Shown here piece after piece: positions 21,223 to 31,903 of a stretch of DNA of 64,000 nt. The position numbers were made by a program, and so were the translations under genes. Location of the stretch: contig OX123186.2 of assembly GCA_944739405.2 (NCBI GenBank), positions 12,236,995 through 12,300,994 of the forward strand, in the 5' to 3' direction. The notes below the pieces were generated by a model. That model saw only the letters and a program-made list of their open reading frames with translations. It did not search any database and was not told the DNA's origin. This DNA comes from Euclidia mi (Eukaryota > Arthropoda > Insecta > Lepidoptera > Erebidae). Position 1 is the first letter of the stretch, and every line of letters begins with the position of its first letter.

Positions 21223-22067
21223 TGATGTGCTATTTTTTTGTTGTGTATTAATGTGAAATCCCAAATTCCGGGCTCATTCTCCACCTCTTGGGATAAGTAG
21301 AGAGAACGTGTGACCGTTCCGTACAAGCGTTCGAAGCCCACCCGATAAACACACCGTGACGTCTGTCGACATTCCGTAGCAGCGGTAGCATGTGTCAATA
21401 TTTAATTCTCGGACATATCTAATTCTGTATAAATGGATGGTTAGCTTAAATTTTCATATTATTTATATTGATGCTTGTTTTGTGGAATTTCATTACAATT
21501 AAAAGTTTAAATACGGAAGCTTTTAAGAAATTTTACTAGGTGGATTTATAATCCAGCGCCTTGTCTCTGACTTCAGAGCAAGGTATTCCAACATTTTACT
21601 CTACAAGCAGTTTATCTGATTGTAGATGTGCTTTTTGTCCATATTTTTGTTTTTGCTTGCGAAAAGGAACAGGACATTTTAACAACCGACTTAACAAGGT
21701 AGGTATGTAAATAATAGCAAAGCAATAAAAAAGTTCCATGTGTAATTATGATATTGACTAATTGCAAGATCTAGAATCCTTTTTCAGATAATATCGAGCA
21801 TTACGTTCAAATGCGTGATGTGAACACGTTCTACGAAGGACTGGCATTTCTCGAACAAATACAAATTAGGACAGAAAGTCCTGCAGTAAAGTACATCAAT
21901 TGTCCTTTTCCATATTACATATTTACTTATAAGTTAATAAAAATTTGTAAGAGTTTCATAAAAGGCTTTGTTCGAATATTATACTTCATTATTATGCTGT
22001 TTTCCGAAGAGAAATCAGTGCTTATTATGTTTCCTGGTTACGTATTTGCAACACAAAATTCTATATA
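21223..22067. other. No gene seen
   Basis: This is AT-rich sequence. A short frame at 21811-22071 has no recognisable domain and I do not accept it as a gene. Confidence 0.4.
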
Positions 22068-22155
22068 TTAACACTTTCACGGACAGTAAACGAGACACAA
22101 TTGAAGTTTTATTGTTATCACGCCTATAGGCGTTTACTGTCCGTGAAAGTGTTAA
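22068..22155. mobile_element. Very short TTAA-flanked hairpin element (piggyBac-like MITE)
   Basis: 22068-22092 and 22131-22155 are perfect 25-base inverted repeats beginning and ending in TTAA, with CACTTTCACGGACAG just inside. The loop is 38 bases. piggyBac transposases insert at TTAA and duplicate it, so the mobile unit may be 22072-22151, 80 bp. The family link is inferred from TTAA only. Confidence 0.6.
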
Positions 22156-22261
22156 TAATGATATTCTGACAATGTGTAGATATATTATAAAGGTACTTAT
22201 GGTCGAACGGACTTTTATCTGTTTGTCGCCTTTTTTATGAATGGCGCTAAATTAAAATACA

Positions 22262-22390
22262 CTAGACTTTGCCCGCGGTCCCGCCTGCGTGAATTATGCA
22301 CCTAAACTTTCCTCAGAAATGACACAATCCATTGGCTAAAGCCGTTCAAAAATTCGTTCGGTAGTTTCTGAGTTTATCGTTTTCATTTAT
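22262..22390 (-). repeat. Helitron-like 3' end remnant
   Basis: It starts with CTAG and the inverse of a GC-rich subterminal segment (GCCCGCGGTCCCGCC), then AAGCCGTTCAAAAATTCGTT and GAGTTTATCG, as in lepidopteran Helitron copies. It is incomplete. Confidence 0.5.
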
Positions 22391-22912
22391 CGATATCTTT
22401 CGTTTTATTTTAAGGATAATATCTAAACATAATATTGACCTACGTTTTACCATATAAATAAGCGTGATAAATAAGTTATATTATTCTCAACACGTTTTAC
22501 CACAAAATATTATTTCAGTAAAAGGATACTTCACAATCTTGCTGATCTCGTCAGAGTTCAACCAAATAAAAACGATTGAAGCAATTACCGACACAACAGG
22601 CACTGAGCTTAACCTTACAACAGGCTCATAAACTTGGAAACACCACTAAAACAGTCACCATTAATAGACTTTTTACATAACCTACTTAGAATACAGCGAT
22701 GGAAACAGGATGTTAAAGTGGAGACGTCTGTCGCATACTGAAGCGATGTTCGAGTTCCACAGTTGTACAAAGAGTGTCTCATCTGGCTCACAGTAAAGTT
22801 TGATTAGATAGTTTGATCGCCGCTATATTGCCATTTTCAAATGCGTGCTAATGATTGCCTGCATGAATGGAGTACTGTATTAAGTGTAGTCTTGACTTTG
22901 AAGTCTAGCCAA

Positions 22913-23125
22913 TCTTAATATATAAAATCCTTGCGTTACTGACTGACTGACAGACACGCTACAGCCGAAACTGTTGGGCGCAGGAAGCTGAAATTTGGCA
23001 TGTATGTTCCTTGGGGACCGAAAGGGTGCACTAAGAAAGGATTTCCCGAAATTCCCACGGGATCGGCCAAAACGGGTAAATTTAAAAAAAAATGCAGGCG
23101 TAGCTGCTGGCGTCCTCTATATTCT
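22913..23125 (+). mobile_element. Helitron-like short element, family C
   Basis: It begins TCTTAATATATAAAATCC, has tandem CTGA units, GGGCGCAGGAAGCTGAAATT, GTATGTTCCTTGGGGACC and a CCGATC segment, and ends CGTCCTCTAT where CTAG is expected. Copies are at 17409, 50732 (minus) and 63689 (minus). Confidence 0.7.
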
Positions 23126-23527
23126 ATAAATCTGTGGCTTTGGCCACTAGAGATTTGACATATTTTGTATGGAGCTTGAAGGAAATACAATACATATCTC
23201 TATAAATCAAATCCATCGGTACATAGAATATCGGAAACGGGCGTAGGTGCAGTGCGTTCAATTCGTGTAATATCCTTTTTGCTTTAATGTTTTGTTCTGC
23301 CACAATACTCGATTTAATTTAACATAATATTTCATAACATAATTAAAGCTATTGGTAACGTTTCTTGGACTACCAGACTCTCACTGCCACACCCAAGGGT
23401 ATGTGCAAAATTTCCACCCAGGACAAATGATTCCGTCATAAGCACTTTAATTATTTTTGTATTTGGTCGTATTTTATCTTTAACATGTACATGTTAAATA
23501 GTATAAAGTTATGATTTTGATGAGTAA

Positions 23528-23820
23528 CTAGACGTATCCCGCGGCTCCACCCACATGAATTATACACGTAAGCCTTCCATATTAATGACATATTTATCAT
23601 CGCCGTAGCGTTTTTCCGGTTGCATCCAAGACTGGCACGCCTTGGAGTCCAAGGTCCGCTTACTGGTCTAACCAGATAGGAGAGAATATCAACTTTTCCA
23701 CAGAGCGACTGCCGTCTGACCTATTTTTACATATTGGAATATACTAATTGGAAAACACGTATTAAAATGCTGGTTTTTGAGTTTATCGCGTTCATACAGA
23801 CGGGGGACTTCATTTTATAA
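23528..23820 (-). repeat. Helitron-like remnant split by another repeat (family F)
   Basis: 23528-23594 matches the start of 22262-22390 (CTAG, CCGCGGCTCCACCC). 23765-23820 continues with GAGTTTATCGCGTTCATACA. Between them, 23595-23760 is a copy of the family also seen at 50110-50265 (GGTCTAACCAGAT and AGAGCGACTGCCGTCTGA). Confidence 0.5.
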
Positions 23821-24164
23821 TATGAATAGTTCTGATTGCTATTGTGCTTTAAAGCTCAGGGCCTGCTACAACAGTTCAGCCTATCGAAATTGGTCTGAAT
23901 ATCAGTACCAGCGTTATCTACCGCTATTTCCTTTTAATACTCTTATCCACCGCTCCGATAATTACGTCACATCAAGTGACGTAACAGCCGTGACATCTTA
24001 TAACGAAGTCAAACATCAAAGGCATTTGGAGTTAATTAATCAATTATACTTTACCAAGATTACATGACGTATATAAATTGATATTTTTTCAATTGGTTTC
24101 GCGTAATCACAACACTGTATCACATTTACGGGTTACGGGATAAATTATTCTAGTGCGTAGCGTA
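23821..24164. other. No feature seen
   Basis: A short frame (23777-24067) has no recognisable domain. I see no repeat. Confidence 0.35.
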
Positions 24165-24378
24165 AGTTGGCTTGCCGTTTGCAGGTCGGCAAAGTTAAGC
24201 AACGTTTGCACAGGTCAGAAATTGGATGGGTGACCGCGTGTGGCATTTACATAATAGCGCTACAGTGCTTCGAAAGTATGTAAAGCTGACGATCCCGGTT
24301 CTTATGTCGCGGCAAGAATTGTTAGGCATCGTCGGCAACCATTGGGCGGTCTAAAACCTGAACACCAGAGTCATATGT
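24165..24378 (+). repeat. 5S-rRNA-derived SINE
   Basis: GGTCGGCAAAGTTAAGCAACG and TTGGATGGGTGACCGCGTG match the 5S rRNA internal promoter layout better than the other copies. The body (GCGCTACAGTGCTTCG, ATTGGGCGGTCTAAAACC) matches the family at 13099, 36690 and 52261. Confidence 0.78.
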
Positions 24379-25196
24379 TCTTCTTCTCTTCTAGCACGGG
24401 TAAATGTCATATGCATGAAAATAAATAACAATATGTGATGATCACCGTGGCGAGGCACTATAATGTTATTTCAGTATGTCTGTGACTGTAACAAGTTGTT
24501 GTCTTTAACACTAACGGTTTCTTTCCTTCTCTGTGTACCTTGTGTATTCTTAGACTATAAATAACACGCTTTCAGCGACGAAAAACTGTCGAACATCAAT
24601 AAAACCACAAACTTGAAAATAAACCGTGTATAAGACATAAATTCGCAGACTACGATTCTTGCTTTACCTATTCGATTGTAAATCTGAAATGATATACGTC
24701 CCACAAAAAGCCTAAATCCCAGCAAAGCAAATCTCGCAGTACATTAAACTTATAACTTGTCCGAAATTTCTAACTTTTGCCCATAAAAGTGCGTAGCCAA
24801 ATAATAACAGAATACATTAACGTATGTAATAAAATGGATTATATTTTGTGGTTGTAAGAAAAAAATATATAAGTAAGTAATCTTTTAAAAGGGAGACGGT
24901 TTTCAATCCGAGGGTATTTTTCTATTATATTAAGGTTTGCTTAGATAAAAATAAATCAGAAATTCTTACGATGAAAATTTTCGCTTCGGTCATTGGCAGT
25001 ACGTTACTACTCATAACTAATGTCACGAACCTTTACAAGAAGTAGAGAATGAGCCCGCGACTATGTCTTAGTCTCCATCGTGAAGACTAAGACATAACCG
25101 TATAACATGAGTAATTCATGAAATGTGTAGCAATTGATTAAAGAAGATCTCTCTTTCAAGTCACGCCAGAATTGGAGGATTCACCCTCTGACGCCA
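24379..25196. other. No gene seen; one small hairpin
   Basis: The only structure noted is a 13-bp perfect stem, TATGTCTTAGTCT (25062-25074) with AGACTAAGACATA (25084-25096). Nothing else is recognised. Confidence 0.45.
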
Positions 25197-25300
25197 TTTA
25201 TACTAATATTATAAAGCTGAAGAGTTGTTTGTTTGTTTATTTACCTATTAATTTGATTTGAATAATTATTTGTGCTGAAAAGTATCACATTGTGAGCCAC
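25197..25300 (+). repeat. Helitron-like 5' end remnant
   Basis: TACTAATATTATAAAGCTGA followed by AGAGTTGTTTGTTTG is the usual 5' end of an abundant lepidopteran Helitron family. No 3' end is seen nearby. Confidence 0.6.
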
Positions 25301-25830
25301 GAATGCGGCGCAGCAGTCCTAAATAACGCGCTCTCAGCTGGTCATTTTATTTATTTTATTTTATTATATTTGGAAAACAAAGAGTTTACTAGTCTTATAA
25401 TACAAAAACAGTATAAATCTTGATACCATTTACATGTTTTCACATAAACATAACTAAATACGCTGTTTATTCTAGTCTAAACATAACTTAAAAATAACAA
25501 AGGAAAACTAGTTTCTAATACCAGTAATTATTAATATTAAAAGTATTTTACAAGTAAAAGGATCCAGGAACTTTGTAACAGAAGGTTTATAGACAAGGTG
25601 AAGTTATACACATGCTATTTATGTATATAACCGAGTTGAACCATTGTTTAGAAAGAACACGCTTAGTGGTAGCTATACTTGTATTAAATAAATCAAAATC
25701 AAGCTTAGGATAGTCGGTCAGTCTATTGACACAGTTTGCTGCTCTTGGAAAGAAAGAATTTTGTCTATTTTTGTCGCACTATGGGATGCATGCAGAGGGT
25801 GATAACGCCGCACTGATCGTGTAGGGACCT

Positions 25831-26431
25831 TTTTTTTTTTTTTTTTTGTTTTACGAGGTGGAAAATCCCTTCGGATCTCCGACTCTTGGGGGAAATAAGA
25901 GCCGGAGTATGTGGTGTTTCCACTAAAAACCACCTCGACTTCCTCCATGTACCCGTGTGTCGGAGGGTAGGGTTTCACTGAAGCATTCCTCGCTACCCCC
26001 CGACGGGTATTGGCCCGCCAGATGGTCAGGCGGGCCCCGAACGAAACCCCCTTGGCGGCGGATGAAGGTGTTGGGCTCCGCCGCCAAAACACCCAGCGGC
26101 CGCAGAGGATAGGGAGGACGGCAACGCAACACCGCATTTGCTCTTCCTCTGCGGCCCCACCACGACGCAACGATGGTGCGCCCCCATTTGGTCGCGGGAG
26201 ATAGGGCGCGCGGCAACGCAACACCGACACGCCTCTCCCCCCGCGACCGCGCCCGACTGCGAGGGACAGACGAACTGTCCCTCGCACCCGCACCGTTGCA
26301 TGCGTCCTGCGCAGACCCCTCCAAGCCCACGCGGAGCGTCCCCTCCTGGATCCCTCTTAGCTTCACCGCGGGTGACCAATCCACGGTTACTGAGCCCCCC
26401 CGCCACGACAAGGTGGAGATCCCACGGGGGG
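25831..26431 (-). mobile_element. GC-rich retroposon with poly-A tail and perfect 16-bp target duplication
   Basis: GATCGTGTAGGGACCT occurs exactly at 25815-25830 and 26432-26447. Between them is a 601-bp GC-rich unit with a run of 17 T at 25831-25847, that is, a poly-A tail on the minus strand. Its 5' end (minus strand) reads GTGGGATCTCCACCTTGTCG. It contains a perfect 11-bp hairpin (GCGAGGGACAG/CTGTCCCTCGC, near 26266-26292) and an internal imperfect duplication sharing GTGTTGCGTTGCCG. Its composition is sharply unlike the surroundings. Open minus-strand frames of up to 191 codons reflect GC richness. It could be a SINE or a 5'+3' deleted LINE; I do not recognise it with certainty. Confidence 0.85.
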
Positions 26432-26893
26432 GATCGTGTAGGGACCTGAAGGTTTATCTTAGACAGTAATTAGGGGGAGTCAACTTTTGATTGCGCTATT
26501 TTTGATAATAGTCCGATATCAGCTATTTTTTCTTCTTTCCTTTAATGGGAGCATATGGTGTCTTTTACATCTAGCCGCGTAACAGTCATCAAAAATGTTG
26601 CACTTGTGTTGAATGAATCTCATAAATTTGCGCTGTATAACTTCTAATCTATTTATATGCACCTCATATTGTGGATTCCAAACTTGACAAGAATACTCTA
26701 AGATACTGCGAACAAATGTACAATACAGAATTTTTAATATTTTTACACTTTTAAAATGCGAACATGTTCTCTTTACAAAGCCTAAAGCTTTATTAGCCTT
26801 TTTGGCAATGGTGTCAATATGTGACTCATATGTTAGTTTGGCGTCGTGAATAACACCGAGATCTCGGACCTCGTCTACCCATTTTAACTTGGC

Positions 26894-27517
26894 TCATTTT
26901 TGTTTATAGTCGAATATGATTATATTATAACTCTGTTTCCTCGTAAAACTGATACAGTGACATTTAGGGACATTAAGATCGAAGTGATTAATTCTGCAAT
27001 AGTTCTCAAACTTATCCAAATCATGTTGCAGATCTATACAGTCATTTAATGTATTAATTTGAGTAAAAATCTTCATGTCATCTGCATAAAGTAATATATT
27101 TGCTTTGGAGAAACAATCGATGACGTCATTAATAAATAAATTAAATAATAATGGCCCGAGTAACGAGCCCTGGGGTATTCCCGAGGGAACAGTATTCCAT
27201 TTCGACACGTAACCATTCAATGCTACAGCTTGGGAACGATTGTCAACATAAGAAGTAAACCACCGGAACAGGTTACCATGGATTCCAGCCGCCAAAAGTT
27301 TCTTCATCAGTATCTTATGATCTATGCGGTCGAAACATTTACTGTAATCAGTAAATACTGCATCTACTTGACCACCTGCATCTGTACTTGCTGTTGTATA
27401 ATCGATAAATGTCACCAAGTTACTGGTCGTGGAGCGGCCTTTAAGAAATCCGTGTTGGACAGGAATTAAAGTACTGAATAGCGTATTATTAATTATTTTC
27501 TTTAATATTGTCTGCAA
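26894..27517 (-). pseudogene. Reverse transcriptase fragment (non-LTR)
   Basis: The frame contains the RT motifs in order: GFLKGRSTTSNL, AVFTDYSKCFDRIDHKIL (first catalytic D), SGIPQGSLLGPLLFNLFIND and LLYADDMKIF (YADD), followed by FDLNVPKCHCISF. It stops at 26894, where the next block (WVDEVRDLGVI...HIDTIAKKANKALGF) continues in another frame, so a frameshift lies near 26890. N-terminal endonuclease and ORF1 are absent because of 5' truncation near 27520. It is not closely similar to the RT at 4579 or 56707-61064. Confidence 0.85.
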
Positions 27518-27634
27518 CCTCTACGATCTTTACGTAATCTTTCAGTTGATTCGCAATATTCAGGACACTTTAAGATTCTTCCATGAGAATGACATCTTGA
27601 GAATGATCAGTCCATTACCAGCTTTTTATAGGTA

Positions 27635-27945
27635 GTAGAGCCTTGCTGATTTCAGCACGAATGGGCCGGCTCGACCGGGGAAGTACTACCCTCTCACAGA
27701 AGATCGACGTAAAGTAACAGAATCTAAACTGTTGCGTTTCGTTCGGTGAGTGAGAGTGCCGGAGGCCCTATCCCCTATTCCTTCTCCCTCATCCCACTCC
27801 TTATCCTATCCCTTTTCCCAAACCCAAGGGTTGGCAACGCACTTGTGACTCCTGTGGTGTTGCTTGTGTCCATGGGCGGCGGTAATAGCTTACCATCAGG
27901 CAATCCGTCTGCTCGTTTGCCGCCTTATGCTATAAAAAAAAAAAG
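27635..27945 (+). repeat. Dispersed repeat family A, complete copy with A tail
   Basis: It starts AGTAGAGCCTTGCTGATTTC, includes AGTACTACCCTCTCACAGAA, AGTGAGAGTGCCGGAGGCCC, TATCCCCTATTCC and CTTGTGACTCCTGTGG. It ends TTACCATCAGGCAATCCGTC plus TGCTCGTTTGCC and a run of A (27931-27943). The last 60 bases match the 3' tail of the LINE at 30415-30990, suggesting a SINE copied by that LINE. Confidence 0.75.
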
Positions 27946-28760
27946 CTGACTAGTCTACCACGCTCAATTTCAAACTGTACTGTGTAACAGTCAACGAAAA
28001 CGAAATATCACACCATAGGAATTTGGTCGGTAAAACCTATATCTGCAGTTGCATCCGTTCACGAAGCCATCAGAAAACCAATGAGGCAAGCAAATGCTAC
28101 CGTAAAAATATCAGTTATAATTCCCGCTTTTACTTCACTGAGGTTTGAGGCAGAATTCAATAAAACCGAGTGGCCGCAAACATTCCAGCGACTGAAACAC
28201 AGACTGTTCTGTTAACAACCTAGTTTTATAACTGTTGAAAATATCCGGGCTTGTTACACCGCTTCGGTTAGTTTTTTGGTTTATATAGTACAAATAAATT
28301 TTGTTAGTTGCCAACGATTGCGTCCGCGTAGGCCTCAGTATGTATAATATACTAACTTTTGTCCGCGGCTTTGGAGGTATTGGTAAAGGTAGCTCATATG
28401 CTCTATTTTTACGAGGAAGAGTAACAAACATTCAAATATCCATCTATCCTCAGAAACTTACACATGTAACTAACTACCATGTTGTAATCATGTCTGTGAA
28501 AAGAGACATTGGGTCGACGATTGGTTGTAAAAAAAATGAATTTATTATACAAAGCTGATAAAATGTCTAACCGGATACCGTACGAGCAGCAGATTTTGGA
28601 ACAAATATAGCAGATTTTTATTGAAACGAATATTTGACGTTGTGCCGTTTGACAATTTCATACGACAATACGTAGGTTTCTTTTATGGCTAGTGGTTACT
28701 GCAGAAAAAACAGCGCAGATTTATTCGACAATTTTTATAAAGAAAAACTAACAAAAAAAA
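27946..28760. other. No gene seen
   Basis: No coding frame with a recognisable domain. The last bases (28730-28738, AATTTTTAT) recur at 30296-30304 on the other side of the MITE pair. Confidence 0.4.
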
Positions 28761-29071
28761 ACCGCCTCCAAAAATCTGGAAAATGTGTGCAAATAGCTCA
28801 AAAAGTAAAAAATTAATTCCGTTATTTTAACTTCAATTTACTTATAAACATCACCTATTCGACTGAATATTTTAAAATTATACGAGTTATACGTATCTAC
28901 CACTTAATTCACATACCTGACACAATACATATTTTTATATGACTAACAAACTAAATTAAATACCTATCACCAGAAATCAGATAAGTATATTATATTTTTG
29001 AACTACGTACTTAGAAAAAAATATTTGATTACGACTATAATATACAATAAAAAATTTTTTTTGGAGTCGGT
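28761..29071 (+). mobile_element. About 310-bp MITE, left member of an inverted pair
   Basis: It begins ACCGCCTCCAAAAA and ends TTTTTTTTGGAGTCGGT, so it has its own imperfect terminal inverted repeats. It is about 90% or more identical, in reverse orientation, to 29976-30280, sharing blocks such as GGAAAATGTGTGCAAATA and CACTTAATTCACATACCTGA. It has no coding capacity. Confidence 0.75.
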
Positions 29072-29975
29072 GCCAGCTGAGATTACGAATTAAATAAACA
29101 ATTATTTCAAAATTAATAAAACCCTACTGCCATCAATTAAGAACTATGAAGTAAAAAAAATATAGCCTATATCACTCGGGGTAATATAAGGATTCCAACG
29201 ATATGCCGCACATCCGGATCGATTTAGGCATACAGAAGTTATGGCGGAATAAAGAAACTCACATACTTACATTTTTACATACATACATGAACGCTAATAA
29301 AACATTACGCTCTTTTTTAGCAGTCGTGTAATTATGAAGTTGCGAAGTACGAGTATATTATCTTGAACAGCAAGGCTCGCAGCGGTGGGCATATACCGTG
29401 GCGGCAGGAGGGAAAATGGTTAAGTGACCGACCTGAACGCGGGTAGACGCGTGAGGGCAGACTTCGTTGACGGTTGTCTCTGATATTCATTGTTCTATGC
29501 GCTTGTATGTAGGTAATTATTGCACGAAATCTGTGTTCATTGAAATAGGTTTGCATCTTTACATAATTCTATTTTTTTTTCAAATTTTGAGATCTTTTTG
29601 TAAAAACTTCTCAGAATTTGATTTGTTCCAAGTATCGCTTTAAGTTCTTGTTTTAGTTAGATAGGTAATTGTAAATAGGTATTTAGGTTAATTTGTAACT
29701 GAGCTGTCGCGCCTGTTGCCAGGTTGCGTTGTTTTATTTATTTGCAAAATAGGTTTGGTTAGATCCTACATTATGGTATTAATGTAACTTTACATATATT
29801 TTGTGTTATAGAAAACTTCCTAAGATTTGATTTATATTTGTTGATTTGATTTCTCGTCATTTGTAAATTACTTACAAGTTTTATGAGGTTTTGCTAAATT
29901 ATCGTATCAATATAGCTTTTCATATATTTTGTAGGTACATTATCAAGAAATTATTTACTAAAACGCTTGGCTGGC
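29072..29975. other. Segment between the inverted MITE pair, no gene seen
   Basis: About 900 bases without recognised coding. A 74-codon frame at 29332-29556 (minus) has no domain I know. If the pair moves as one unit this is its cargo. Confidence 0.45.
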
Positions 29976-30280
29976 ACCGACTCCAAAAAAAAGTATAAGT
30001 TATAGTACTAATGAAATATTTTTTTCTAAGTACTTAGTCCAAAAATATAATATACTTATCTGATTTCTGGTGATAAGTATTTAATTTAGTTTGTTAGTCA
30101 TATAAAAATATGTATTGTGTCAGGTATGTGAATTAAGTGGTAGATACGTATAATTCGTATAAGTTTAAAATATTCAGTTGAATAGGTGATGATTATAAGT
30201 AAATTGAAGTTAAAATAACGAAATTTATTTTTACTATTTAGGTGTTATTTGCACACATTTTCCAGATTTTTGGAGGCGAT
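29976..30280 (-). mobile_element. About 305-bp MITE, right member of an inverted pair
   Basis: It is the reverse complement of the element at 28761-29071, beginning ACCGACTCCAAAAAAAA and ending TTTTTGGAGGCGA. The similarity extends a few bases beyond both members (GGCTGGC inside, TAACAAAAAAAA outside), which hints that the whole 28761-30280 region may be one long-inverted-repeat unit. Confidence 0.75.
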
Positions 30281-30414
30281 TTTTTTTGTTAAAAAAATTT
30301 TTATTTCCTGTTTTTTGGTGAATTTTCCTTTCTGCACTTATCGAATTTATCGAAATTAAAGATGGGTAGACCTACTAAACGCGCTGTCCATATGAGACAG
30401 CGCCGTTTAAATGA

Positions 30415-30990
30415 AACTATTTTTTTTATTGCTGCTAGTGGCAGACGAGCGAACGGACCATCTGATGGTAAACGGTAACCGCTGCTCATGGACTTCGCTA
30501 ATGTCAGAGTATACACAGCAAAGCCGCTGCCTACCGTGAAAGTAATGCTCTCTTTAAACCTCGTTTGAAGAAGAACAAGTCATAGCGCTCGGGAAACACC
30601 GCAACAGGAAGTTCATTCCAGGGCCTACAGGTACGTGGTAGAAAAGATCGCTGGAAGCGCACCGTACTAGATGAGAACGCTTCCAGGCAGTACGGGTGAA
30701 CTCTACTGCGTCGGCGAGTGGTACGTTGGTAGAAGGGTGACCCTGGTACCAAATTAAACAATTCTTCGGAGCACTCCCCGTGAAAGAGTCGGTAAAATAC
30801 GCAGAGAGAACCAAAGTCTCTCCGCTGCTCCAGCGACTCTAGTCTAGCCGTGAGATCGGGATCATCGACGATTCGAGCAGCTCGTCTGTGTAGGGAGTCA
30901 AGTGGATGAAGCTGATATTTTGGCGCTTCGGCCCAGAGATGTGAGCAGTAATCCACAACTAGCGAAGAAAAGGAGAAACATCTATCTCAA
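30415..30990 (-). mobile_element. 5'-truncated LINE 3' end
   Basis: The minus strand holds the C-terminus of a LINE polyprotein (30956-30531), then a 3' UTR with AGCAGCGGTTACCGTTTACC and ATCAGATGGTCCGTTCGCTC and an A-rich end at about 30415-30430. The 3' UTR end is shared with repeat family A. Confidence 0.75.
30531..30956 (-). pseudogene. LINE polyprotein C-terminus (after the RT domain)
   Basis: The frame opens with DYCSHLWAEAPKYQLHPLDS and continues with HRRAARIVDDPDLTARLESL, GSLCVFYRLFHGECSEELF, TVRFQRSFLPRTCRPWNELP and a normal stop. This is the conserved tail of jockey-superfamily polyproteins, downstream of the RT catalytic motifs, which are missing here. The frame itself has no internal stop. 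Alone it has no enzymatic function. The listed methionine is inside a longer truncated frame and is not a real start. Confidence 0.8.
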
Positions 30991-31188
30991 ATTAGGGAAT
31001 CTCGGTCCAAGGCCATTTCAAGAGAAAGTAGTGAGCTGCGTGAAAAGAGGTTATCACAAATTCAGGCTTACAGTGAAAAATATTTAATCGTGATAACACT
31101 GAAGAAGGTACTCATCGTCTGCCCTTAGAATTAAACCGTACTACTATTAGTTATACTGTGATTTATAATCAAAGTTATTATGTGTATA

Positions 31189-31360
31189 AGCTAGCAGTTG
31201 GCGGCTTCGCTCGCGCGTAACGACGGACTTTCCATATAAAAATTCAACCCCTATTTCCAAAAATGTGTAAATACATGGTCACTTATTTCTAATCAGAAGC
31301 TATTATATGAAATTTCACTTCGCATAAAAACTTTCAACCCCTCTTTCACGCAGTAGAAAT
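31189..31360 (-). repeat. Helitron-like remnant
   Basis: GCTAG near 31190 is followed by GGCGGCTTCGCTCGCGCGTA, and further in by TTTCAACCCCTCTTTCACG, as in the 3' half of lepidopteran Helitron copies read on the minus strand. The ends are not resolved. Confidence 0.45.
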
Positions 31361-31615
31361 CGCTAAAACACGTACATACAGATTAGTTCTGGGCAAGAAA
31401 GAAACTCACAGCCTTCAAAGTATCATAGAAACACTCACACCAAGACAAACATCAATATTTACGCACATGAATCGAAACCGCGAACTTCAGCGTGGCGGTC
31501 GTTGGCACTCCCTCTACGCCACCGAGTCAGATGACTTTGTCTACGACTCTTTAAAGCTATTGCCTTACTGAGAAGAAGACAGAGAAAGAGACGAAGAAAC
31601 TGCCCGAGAAGTAGA

Positions 31616-31903
31616 CTGCCTCCGTGGTCCAGTGGATAGCGTATACGACTGCTGATCGGAGGTACCGGGTTCGATTCCCGTGTCGGGCACTTTTTCCCGA
31701 CACGGGAATCGAACCCGAGACCTGCTACTGGGTTTTTCTGAATTCTCAGTAGCAGCACGGAGTCTGGTGAAGTGCCCCGTCACGGCAGTAAGCTCGCCCC
31801 CTATTATGTGGGACCTAAAATTCATGGCGAAATATGGGTGTAATACCTATTACGCCTCTGCCTACCCCTTCGGGGATACGGGCGTGAGTCTATAAAATAA
31901 AGA
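31616..31903 (+). repeat. tRNA-derived SINE (family T1) with an inverted duplication
   Basis: The head has GTGGTCCAGTGGATAGCG (A box) and GGGTTCGATTCCCG (B box). Directly after, 31696-31717 repeats 31666-31687 in inverted form, a perfect 22-bp stem with an 8-base loop. The normal family body then resumes (GCTACTGGGTTTTTCTGAA, GCACGGAGTC, GGCGAAATATGGG) and ends near GGGCGTGAGTCTATAA. Confidence 0.8.

Larger units (their letters stand above)
25345..27517 (-). mobile_element. 5'-truncated jockey-type LINE, interrupted by a retroposon
   Basis: Read on the minus strand, it starts inside an RT domain (27517), continues in a shifted frame through the RT C-terminal region (about 26875-26460), and is broken by the retroposon at 25831-26431. 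It resumes with NSFFPRAANCVNRLTDYP-like C-terminal coding (about 25760-25610), and ends in a TAAAA-type tail (25345-25372). Frameshifts and stops make it non-functional. Confidence 0.75.

Noticed and set aside
25718..26469. Five overlapping frames of 64-191 codons in the GC-rich block
   Set aside because: GC richness removes stop codons. The block is a retroposon, and none of the frames shows a recognisable domain or consistent coding signature.
31616..31690. Possible functional tRNA gene
   Set aside because: The A and B boxes are present but the acceptor stem does not pair well and the sequence continues into a SINE body found at other loci.
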